Positions 46,601-59,100 of a DNA stretch of 64,000 nucleotides are shown here, in pieces. Source of the DNA: Pomphorhynchus laevis. Its lineage: Eukaryota; Acanthocephala; Palaeacanthocephala; Echinorhynchida; Pomphorhynchidae. The DNA is taken from the NCBI GenBank assembly GCA_012934845.2, contig WNNJ02002869.1, forward strand, positions 26,833 through 90,832, given 5' to 3'. The translations under genes were made by a program, and so were the position numbers. Each line of letters starts with the position of its first letter. Within the stretch, counting starts at the first letter, position 1. The notes under the pieces were generated by a model, which was given only the letters and a program-made list of their open reading frames with translations, ran no database searches and was not told the origin of the DNA.

Positions 46601-49600
46601 ATATGTGTATTTAAAACAAAAAGTGTTTTAATGAAAGGTGATAGTAGCCTAATTACAACTGACTTATTTCTAAGCTTTAAAAAAATCTAAATTATATAAA
46701 GATATTAAATATATGTTTCGATACATTGATGATACATGTGTATTTAACTCTAATAAGTTTTATCCTATAAGCGATCAAATTTATCCAATTCAAATACATA
46801 TGCGAACCCATTTCATCGGAATTAACCATTTGCTGATCTACGGATTTAGAATCCTGAAGTTTTGATTCTATTAAACGTAGTTGTCTTCTAAGCCGAAAGT
46901 TTTCATTTTCAAGTTCATCTTGCTTTTCCTGATGGCATTTTAACTTTACAAAAATACAATAATGATTTGAAGAAAATCAAATCGTTGTTAAATTACTCGT
47001 GCTTGATATGTTGCTTGAAAATGCTCAAGCTCTTCATCCTTCTTGTTAATTTCGTCCAAATGTCGTTTACGTTCTTGTTGTAATTGTAAATCAGATCCCA
47101 AACAATTCTGAAATTCAAAACTATTGACATTTCGCTGAAATTGCATAAATGCAAAACTAGTTTTGATTTAACTTAAATTTTTAATTTTTTAATAATTTAA
47201 GAGTTTAATATAATCTGCTTAGAATATAACCAATGAACAAGTAGAACATTTGAATTTTAAAATATTCGAGATATTTAATTACCCAATCCTTAGAGTTAGT
47301 TACCTTGACTTCAAAATATGCACATGCATTAGCGTATTCGAAGATATGCAAATATTATTAGAAAATGTTAATTAAGTGATTAAAAATAAGAGAGCTAGCC
47401 CGGCAAGACATTTTTTCACTGATAATTGGACCTTACAGCATTATGCAACCATGCAAGCATTAAATTATTCAAATTAATTACATAAATAATTAAAATTTTA
47501 AAGTCACTTTCATGTGTTTAAAGTGACTTTTTAAGTAAATTTTAAAATTTTATATTTTTATTCCAAATTAATTTTATTAATTTGGAAATCAATAAACATC
47601 AATAAAACATCTTGTAGAACTCAAAATAAAAATAAAAATTGATTTTGGAATCAATCCGTTGTTTTAAATAAAAATTGAAATGAAATTGAAATGAATATTA
47701 AAATAAAAATTGATTTTGGAACCAATCCGTTGTTTTGTTTGATATTTTAAAGATGAAAAATTTTTGAAATAGAAACTAAATACATTTTGTGAATAGTTTT
47801 GTATATTTTAATGATATAATTAAATTAGTATTTTCTCGAAGTGAAAAACCTGCCCGTATTTTGTATATTTTATAAACAAAATATCATAAAATCACGATAC
47901 CTTTTCAATGTTTTCGCATTGTTCAGCTCTCTCATCTATTTCTTCTTCAAGCATTTCAATTTCCTTTTGCGCTGCCTTCAATTGAGATTTCAATCGCTAA
48001 AACAAAATCTAATGTAAATTTCAATGATATTATTTTAATTACATCTTATTAATTGCAATAATTCAACTAAAATTTATATATTTCAATAAATATAAAAATA
48101 CAATTTATATTTTTTAATATTAGACGTAGTTGCGTGCAAGTCTTTGATTAGATTGTTGTATCGATCACTCATTATAGACTTGCGAAATACAGTTTGAATC
48201 GTTTTTATTGGAGCTTTCGACCAAACGGTCCTTGTCAACAGATAAAAAAATCAAACAGGAATTAAAATGACAGTACAGAGATACAAGTTTTATACTAGGA
48301 ATACCACAGAAGAAGTCCATTCGTTTACGTGATACCGTCCACAATTTTATGCGATACTGGTAATCGTAGTGACCAGTTAGACTTATTTCCGGCTATCGGA
48401 TTCGCTTCGGAATTTATTAAGATTGATTCTTTTATAATACGACGTTGCAAGTTGTTTTCAGCACAGATAATCTTAGCTTTTCCAAAGTCAATCCCATGAT
48501 CGGTCGATAGGAAGTGGTTGACAATGGCAGACGAGGAGTCACCCGGCTTTAGCGCATATCGATGCTGATAAATGCGCTTGGAGAATGTTTGTCGGGTTTG
48601 TTCTACATAACCCGCGTCACCATCTTGGCAAGGAATGCGGTATACGCCACTTACAGGGGACAATTTTGCTTGTCCCTGTCGATAGGACGTAGTTGACAAT
48701 AGCAGACGAGGAGTCACCCCATTTTAGCGCATATCGATGCTGATAAATGCGATTGGAGAATGTTTGTCGGGTTTGTCCTACATAACCCGCGTCACCATCT
48801 TGGCAAGGAATGCGGTATACGCCACTTTCAGGGGACTATTTTTAATATAAAAATAAACTTCAAAAAGTTGATAATGATCTATTATTGATAAAGAATTACT
48901 GGATCAAATAAAATTATTTGATCCAGCTCCAATAATTCTTTAGAATAATAAATTTTTACATTTCAACAAATATAAATTAAATGTTTACTTTAAAAAATAT
49001 AAAAATAAATAATATTTTAGTATTAATTTAAAACAAATTAAATCAGCTAACTGAGTCTACGTATTTAATATAATTATAAAATAAACAAAACATAATAATG
49101 CTAAATCAAAATTTAATAATTAAATAATAAAATTAATAATTGTTTTTAGATTTTCTATAATTTAAATCAAGTTAAAAAAATAAAAATAGAATTTAAAATA
49201 AACGTCATTTTTATGAATTGACTAATAAATAACAGACGTTGTATCAGAATAAGAATTAGATGACATCAGGAGGAACTGCTATGTTATCAGGTTTCAGCCC
49301 CTAACTCCTCTACCCAATGAGTACTTCATTCTACTGATGAGTGCTGCCGGGTACTCATAGGTCGTCTAGAAGTGACATGGTGACTGAAAGTCGTGAATCG
49401 AAGTCCAGTCTATCAAGCAACATTATTTAGTATAAATGCCGTATTTCGTAAGATATCCTGGACCGTTGTTTAGTCAGCACATCCGTGCAATACTATTATA
49501 CCTGCCGTATCCATTCAGGATCCAACGAGTGCAGTGACAATTCAGCAACAACCTCTGCCTAGTGTTTAAGGATGGTCCGCACATCAATTCTATCTGGTTA

Positions 49601-52600
49601 AGAGAGTATAATTATTAAATATAATTATAAAATAAACAAAACATAATAATGCTAAATCAAAATTTAATAATTAAATAATAAAATTAATAATTGTTTTTAG
49701 ATTTTCTATAATTTAAATCAAGTAGAAAAAATAAAAATAAAAAATAAAAAATAAAATTCAAAATAAACGTCATTTTTATGAATTGACTAATAAATAACAG
49801 ACGTTGTATCAGAATAAGAATTAGAGGTCATCAGGAGGAACTGCTATGCTATCAGGTTTCGGCCCCTAACTCCTCTACCCAACATAGCAGCAAGGCCAAA
49901 TACATGCTAATGATGTATTTCCTCTGAAATAACTATCTAGTATCTTATTCTAATACAAAGTATATTATTTATTATCCATCCATAAAAATTTGCCACTTAA
50001 GAGTTTAAATTTATTCTTTATATTATTGTGTTGATTTATATATTTTACTATTTTCTGCTTGATGTTATTTTTATAGTAACCTAGTTTAAAATATGTATCT
50101 ATTAAATTATTTAAATGATTTTGAAGAAAGCCAATATCATTACATATTGTTGCAATTCTTAAAATTTCATTATTTAATGTATTATATTTTATATTATATG
50201 GTATGCATGAATGCTCATGCAAAAATATGTTTCTTGTAAATTTAAATATGTCATCTTTACGATATAAATTAATAGTAGTTTTAGTTAATGTTAATTTAAT
50301 GTTCATATCTAGATATACACCTTCTTTATCATTAATATTGGTTTTGTTAAGAATAAGGCTTTCTGGATAAATGTGCTCACTAATTGAATAAAAATTATTA
50401 GAATTAAATACACATATATCATCAATGTATCGAAACATATATTTCATATATTTATATTGTTTAGATTTAGTTTTTACACAGTTATGAACAAATTCATATT
50501 CTATAAAGCTTAAAAACAAGTCAGCTATAATTGGGCTACTATTACCACCCATTGGAACACCTTTTACTTGTCTAAATATAGATGTCCCTACTTTTAAATA
50601 ATTTTGATTTATCAAAATATTTAAGGATTCTATTAATTCAATTTTATCCATATATTTATATTTATTTGATGGTTTAATTTTTGTTAGATAGGCGTTATAA
50701 TTATTATAACATATATATGTATATCTTTTTCCGAATATAAGATTAATTAATTTTACTAACGCTTCTTTAATATCTACTAAATCTAGATTTGTATAAAGCG
50801 TACTAAAATCGTATGTATTTATATTTTGAAAATTTATTCCTTTTGTCTGTTCTAAAAATTCTTTTGTAGAATTAATACTGAAATAGTGTTTTATACCAGT
50901 ATTAATTTCGATTACCTTGCAATATTTTTTAAAATGTGCTTTAATTACTTTAAGTATTTTATTCATATAGACAGAAAGTGGTTTTAATGTACATTTAAAC
51001 GCACTACATATGAACCTAGGTTTTATTGGATTTTTATGTAATTTTGGATTCCAATATAATATAGGTATAGTTTTATTATCTAATTCAACCTTTATACCCT
51101 TTTTATCCATTATAGAACAGTGACTTGTAATAATTGTTTCTAAACTCAACTCACTACGTTCATATGTTGGATTTACATTTAAATCATTAGAATTAACCTC
51201 TTTCATTAGTATATCATAATAAAGCTTTTTGCATATGAAGACAAAGTTATTACTAGCTTTATCAATAGTTGTTATTATATAGTTATCCTTTAATTTAGTA
51301 AGTTCTTTATACATATCTTTATTAATTTTATCTTTCCTTTTATAATTGTTTGTTATTTTCATTTTATTTTTAATTTTATCAAATATATAATCTTTCCAAA
51401 TTTTTATCTTAGATATATTCGAGCTTTCACTATTAATCAGCTTACTAAAGTAATCATTTAAGTTATTATATAACGAACTGTAAATTTTATTTTTGTCGTT
51501 GTTGTTATTTAATCTATATTTATACCCTTTTGATAGCAGCTTTCTTAATTCACAATTTTCAATTAATTCTAGATTATGGGTACATATATGTTCATTTATT
51601 TTATTAAAACTAAGACTTTTACAATTGCATTCTGTTTCCATTATGTTTCTAATATTATCGTTACATATTAATTTTAATTCTTTATTATAATTACAAATTT
51701 TTCGTCCTAATGGTGGTAGGAGTTTATACCTTATTTTAGGAATATATTTACTTAAATCTGACCCTATTATTTCTTTACTTTTAGAATTATTTAAAAGTCC
51801 GGCTATATTTATGTTATCTATACATTTATTAATGAAGTTTATGGTTAATGTATATTTTCTATTGTTATTATTAACATTTATTGTACGATTATAGTATTTT
51901 GTATTACAATAACTGTCTATTATACAACTTAGCTTATCATAGTCGTTAATTAATTTTTGATTTATTGAACATATGATATCTTTAGAAAAACTTCTTATAT
52001 TTACATAAAGATCTTTTAGCTTATTATCACTTAAAAGTTGTTTTAATATTTCTAATTGTTCATTTATATACATATCTTTTTTAATATTTTTAACTCTATT
52101 TTTCCTATTTTAAATAAGCTTTTCTAAAAGTTGTAATTGAAAAATTTGATACTTACATCATATGCCACTTGAAAATCAGTAGTGGCTGAATCTTGATCAT
52201 TGGAAAGAGTTGCATCCTGGACAAACATTTAGCAAATTTTCACGATTTTTAATCTTATTTACCTGAAGCTCCTGTTGCAATTGATCAATTTGTTTTGTCA
52301 ATTTTAGATTGTTGGTCTGTAATTCAACGTTTGATATTTTCATTTCTTCGATTGTAGATTTTAAATCACTAACTGTTACTATATGACTAAATTAAACGAT
52401 CAGAGGTCATTTGAAAAATAAAAATCTGTCAAAACCAAGAAATTGTATATTTTTAGGAAAAAAATTTCAAATGTAAAATTGACGAACAATCAAAAATAAG
52501 TATTCCAAATTATTCTCTTTTTCGGATTATGATCTCAATTTCAGTAAAAATATTTTAAATGCATTTCATATAAAAATTTCGCGAATACTTACTTCTGATC

Positions 52601-53037
52601 AATATTTCTAAAATCATTCAACTGTCGTTTGGCGATTGATAAGGCTTCATTTAACTCTGTAATTTCACGACTTTGCAAATCATTGCAATTTTGAAGATGT
52701 TTAATTTCCATGCTCCTATCGGCTGTGCCTTCTGTTTTCTCAGATTCCTTCTACAAAGTAAAAATCACAGTACAGGCATTACAAGGCTCTCAGCTACCTT
52801 ATCTATTATCGGAGATTCAATTTTCAGACCTTGAAAATAAGCACGATTAACAGAACGAATAAAAATTGAGCCATTAATGATCATGATTTTATGACACTTC
52901 ATTAAAAGATAAATATTGACAAGATAAATAAGCTTCTGCTAGACAAGAGGTCTTTTTACAGAAAATCGTATCCGTGCTTTCACAAGTTTTGTTCAGCAAA
53001 GCATAATTTTAACAAAAATAACAACATATCAAATATA

Positions 53038-53110
<73 letters not shown>

Positions 53111-56100
53111 ACCGTTCCTTTCGCGTACAAAATATGCACCCGCACATCGCATACAAGATATCGGCATTTCTGCCTTCAACCGTATTTCTTCTATCTACGA
53201 ACGTCTCTCACATCTTCGTCTCTTTCTAAACCGAGACAAATCCAAAATAATGTGGATCATCCCCCGTCAACCTAGCACATCTTCTCTACTTGTATCTTTT
53301 GCTCATTAATCATTTCCATAGCAATCAATCTCATTTTCTTAGGATTCCATTTCGATGATCTCCTTTCCCTTAAACCCTTCGTCCGTGACAAGGTCCGCTC
53401 AGCTAACTTAATTCTCCGTGACATCCGCCGTATCCGGCCCCTTATTGACTTTCGTTCCTGTATGTCTCTTCTTTCATCACTTCTTTTCTCTTAAATCGAT
53501 TACTGCCTCAGCCTTTTCGCCAATTCTTCAAAAACCATCATCCTACTCCTACAACACATCTTCAACTCCGCCGTTCGAGTGCTCATACGTTTTCGTCGCT
53601 TTGACCACACATCCACATATCTTGCCCAACTCTCCTGGCCTACCATCCACATCCGCATACAACCCCGCCTTCTTCTCGTAACTTTTCGCATCATCGCTGT
53701 CGGCTCCCTATCGTTCATCAACCTCCATTTCTTAGACGACATTCGTCCCACATCTCTTTACCACTGCGTTCCTGTTATTCCCTCTGACTCTACATTCCCA
53801 ATTACTCTAACAACTACGGTCTCCGATCCTTCCTCGTCGCCGCCTCCACTCGACTGGAATAAGCTCCCACTCGACGTCCGCCGCGCTCCCTCCTTTATTG
53901 CATTCAAACGCCGCCTACGTACTCACTTCCTCGAAACGTGATTTAGAATTTTTGTTGTTGTGGTCATGTAAGCCCCGGCACACATTTGCCACGTAAAAAT
54001 AAATATCTTTTTCATAAGTAGATCCCTAAAATTAAATGAAAGCAATAAATTATAAATTCGTTTGAGTTTTCGTAAATCAGTTATTTACGAAATAACTAAT
54101 AAAAGATTTTATCAGTGATTTATTTAATTTAAGAAATCACTAATTAAAAATATCCTGTTGATATTTTTTAAGTAATAAAAGTTTCCTTAATTTGAACAAA
54201 TATTTGATGAAAAACTTGTAAAATTTATAAATTGGTCATATCTTCTGTAAATTATTTTATTTTATTCATTGAATATCATTGTCTTCTATTAGTCTTTATT
54301 TATCTTCATTGTTTATCATTAGTAAAGTTTAATCTTTACACACCTTTAATATATTCTAATTATTTTGAACGTCTACCAAGTTTGACCACGCTTCTATGTC
54401 GGGTCAAGAAATATAGGCAAAAACCTGATAACATCGACTTTTCTCTTTATGACCTTTTATGACCTCGTCGTTATCCTGCATAATTTTATTTTTAATCATT
54501 AGGTATTATCTTTTCGTACTTTCTTTATATCCCTTTGTACCTAATCAAGCTAATGTAGTACTCCCAACTTAATTAAGAAACGTTATTCAGATAATGATAA
54601 TATATTTCGTCGGAATTTGCAACCGAATAAGAAACAAACTCAGTACCCAAATGTTCCTCTAATTCGTGTCGAAAGTAATACAAAGTTCACTAACTTTCGA
54701 AATTACAAGAAACTGAGCAAATGTCTTGAGCACGTTCTTTGTAAATACTGTTTTTGTAAACAGAAAATAGGTATACGACCATCGTTTTCAACGATGAGTT
54801 TTAATCTTTGTATTTGTTCACACAAGTTATCTATAATATCATATTCTTGACGCTTAATAAATTCGTCACTACATAGATAGTTTCCTAATAGCTTGATTCC
54901 TGGAAAATTTATGTAACCAGATTTTAATGAAAAACTTCAATTTTATTTACAGTGCAAACATATGACATTTGACTGATATTACACTAAACACATATACTGG
55001 GCCATGTGCTAGTAAGATGTGAAAATAAAATCACAACTGAGTTATATCACAAACATAATATTACGTGGAATCCGCCTCTCTAGTATACTCATATACCATA
55101 CAAATATATCCACAGCCACTTCGTTGTTGCTAATGTCGCTGCAAATTTGCTCAGAGAAATGTAAACAGTTGACTGAAAATTCGATTATTAAGTCGAAACT
55201 TAAAAATCGTGACTTTCCCAAATGGGCCATCATCCTATTTGATGGCCCATTTTATCATTATCCATCATCTTATCGAAAATCGAAGAGCAAATTTTTTGCT
55301 TCCACATATAACAAAAATGATCAAGCGAATACTAAAATATATTTGTGATCGTCTTTCTTCTGCAACATTAGCCTGACTCGTTTCGAAGATGTTCTAAAAC
55401 GACATATGTCATCATGTTCAAATCGACTACTATTCAACTAGACGGTGTTTAGCATCCGTGTTCAAATTGAAACCTAGAACTCAGCAAACATTAGATGTTG
55501 TAAATCAAATAAAATGTAAAGAATACGATGCAACCTACGTGGGTTTTATAACTAAACGACCATTACATTTTAAAATAAAGGAAGACCATAATGCTCCAAG
55601 GAAAGGGGACATTTTATCTGCTATTTTCAATCATTCCATCAATAAATATGCCATACTGAGTTCAACGACGCCGGAGTACTTGTAAACAAACCAAATAACT
55701 AGATGCGTTTTATACTTGAGTCTATGCACATCACTTGCAGAGGAGGAAGGATTCATGGTAATAAATCGAACTATAATTTAAGGATTTCCATCGATAGTAT
55801 GGACTAAGAAAATTTCTTTATATTCTTCCGTACAATGGGATAAGACAATATTTATTTTTGTAAACTACCATCTTGAAAACGGTCACTGTTTATGACAAAA
55901 ATGTTGTAAAAATTTATATAAAAGAACTTTGCTGGTGTGGATAATTTATTATGCCTAAGCATTGAATTAGATGGTACGTGAATGTAATTTTAATAGAATT
56001 AATTAATAAATACACGCATCACAATTAATTAATAATTAATTACGAATAAGTTTTGACTTGTTGTAATTAAGAAATTTAACTTATAATTTATATTAAGATA

Positions 56101-59100
56101 CATACTTTATATATTAAAATATATAATATAATATTTGTAGATATGTTATAAATATTCCAAATTTGTAATATTTGCGAATGATATGCAATGACAATCTACT
56201 ATTTTAAAACAATACAATCAACATATAGAAAACAACCTTCAAGTTGATTTTTCAGGTCATTAATTTCCGCATCCTTTTGATCTAAAAGAGCCTGAAAAAG
56301 AAAACAAAGAAGCGCTTTAGACAGATTTTAATAATTGGAATACTTGAACAGATTCGATTCCATCGTATTTATTTTGATTAACTTCTGGAGATATCGTTCC
56401 CGTCCCATTTCTAGCATCTATTACTAGACGCTTATAGAAATTTGCCTACAATAATATGAAACAATAAAAAGCAACAAAAATGACCAAACCATCTTTAGAT
56501 GGTTAAGTTAGCATCTTCAACATGTTATATAGATGATTGATGATTCTATTTTCACTAAACTATTTCAATATTCAAAAACTCAGAAAGTTTATCAACAGTA
56601 GCCCAATCGAGTAATTCAACGGAGATTAGACAACGACGATTAAACAAACATCCACTACTTTTGGATAGCTTGAAAGTTTTTTTTCGCTTATGAATGCCTT
56701 ACAAATAAAACCACAAAGAACGTTTGGCTAATTTTCTATTACTTCATTGTGGTTAAGCAGATTCCACTTAAACCGACTCGATCACTCTTTGCACAATCAG
56801 CAGTTTATGAAGGCATTAGCTACGATATATGATTAGCCACCACCAAATTCTGTAAACAAGTGCATATATAATTCAAAGTGCACTACATACCACTCATGTT
56901 ATTTAAAATATCCGGAATTCACATTATACGCCAGTAAAAGAGGTAAAGTGATCTCAATGTTCAAGAAGCTATCTACAAATGTACATACAAAGCCTATTGA
57001 ACTCTTTTTCTTTGAAAATACAATCAAACTACATGCAGGTGCGGAAGGCTCGATATAGTTTCAACATACTATTCGGAACAGAGTGAGCGATCATTTTATG
57101 ATATTTGCGTGTATATTTGCCCCGTCTTATTTAAATAGAAATTACAATGAGCATATATACCATGAAAACATGAAAAGAGCAAAATACTCGTAGCGGATCA
57201 AGTAAATACTGGGAAACAATCAATCGTTTGTTTTCTATTAAATAAACAAGCGATTAAGCGACAGAAAATGCATAACGAATACAACAATAAGAAAACATTT
57301 GCATTTCGAACTTGCAAAATTTGCATGGATTTTAATTCGATAATCAACACCAGAGCGGTCAATGCAATTGTTTAATTAATTTAATAATTAACTAAAAATA
57401 ATTAACTAAATGATAAATAATTAAGTATTAAGACAGTATTAATAATTAAAACTTGTTTATAAGTTTTTATAAGTTATTCTTGTTTAGAATAACCGTTGAC
57501 TCTAAATTAAATAAAATATTTAAAAACTGTATAATTTATTATACAGTTTTATAAGTATACAGTTTTTGTTCTTTTAAAAAATATTCGCTCACGCAGCTAA
57601 CAAAAATGCAGATTTACAGTATTCAATATATCTTGATTTGTCGATATTAGCATTTCGATCTCTGATTGCATTACATTGATACGTCGACTTAATACAGAAT
57701 TTTCGTTCTAAAATGGAAATTAAATATTGATTGCATAGAGAAATTATAATTAAATTACCTGCAACTCATTTTCTCGATTAATATTATTCAAGCTTGCATG
57801 TTTTACGATGTTAAATAAACGCCACCACGCCCATTGTTTTATTTGCATGTATGTCCTTCCGTTTCGCTGAATACAGCGCAGCGCACGATTTTGTAGCTAA
57901 GTAATAAAACGTTTAAATTATAAAGCGTACGCGAAAGAAATATTATTAAACCTGAATTTTGGTGCAATGCATCCTTGCCAGATATCCCCGGCATAGATTT
58001 TGCAAACGAATAATTCTTGTTTCAAATATATCTTCTAAACGAAATTCTAATTCCTTCGCCAAAAAATGTCTTAAATAAACCTAGAAATAAAAGTATTCGC
58101 ATAATCAAACTCGAAATTTATATAAATTAAAATTGATAATGTAGGTAGGTTTTTAAATTTAAAATTTTATATTTAAATAAGATATTTATAAATTTATAAA
58201 AATATAATTTTCCAAGTCATAAATAAATGCCATTACGTTTTCTTATTTTCATCACATATCTTTACGGAATGAAAAAAAAACTTGTTAACGAGGTATATTT
58301 GCGTAAAATGAATAGTTTAACAAATAGAGTTTGTGTGTTATGCGATTAAATAACAAATCTTATAAAATATTAAATAACAGATTTTACATTGCAAAGTATT
58401 AAGGGAATACAAGATCTAAACTTGAGTTTGTTACATTAAACGTTTATATTGAATGTATCTGATGTACTCCACTGAAATGTAACGTTGTTTTTTTTCAATT
58501 TTAACAATATCTGAACATTTGTATAAACTTAAAATTAGATAACAAACTATATATGACTAGTTTGAAAATGTAAGACGAAAGTCTTTCATTAAATCTAAAT
58601 GTCAATAAAGCAGACCAACAGGAGTAATCGTCAGCCAACATTAAAAGGACCAAAACGTGAAACGTAGGTATTGGATCAGCAGCTGATGAGGTCCAACAAT
58701 ACAAAAAGTTATACTTTTTGTTTAAGTCATTATGACATTATAAAATGTTGTTTATAGTTATTTATGGTGATATTGAATAAACTAACCAATTAGAAAATAG
58801 GACAATTTAAATAGCAACAAAGCTCTAAAGAACAAAAACTTTTTTATTTTTAAAAAAGTTAAAAAAAATATATAGAATTTTAAAATATATATGTTTTTAA
58901 AAGCAGGTAGGTACAGAATATGCAGATTCAGTAAACTTATCTGCTTTTCATATGTTTAGCAACCGTTCTTAAAATTCTTAAAATTTTATTATTTAAAATT
59001 CTTAAAATTTCATTATTTAATGTGTTATATTTAATATTATATGGCATGCATGAATGCTCATGCAAAAATATGTTTCTTGTAATTTCAAATACGTTATCTT

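Noticed and set aside
49338-49380. CTGATGAGTGC as a hammerhead core
   Set aside because: A weak stem can be drawn but no GAAA follows it, and flanking stems are absent.
53038-53107. TA run as a functional element
   Set aside because: Plain microsatellite; the second one at the right edge shows such runs are common here.
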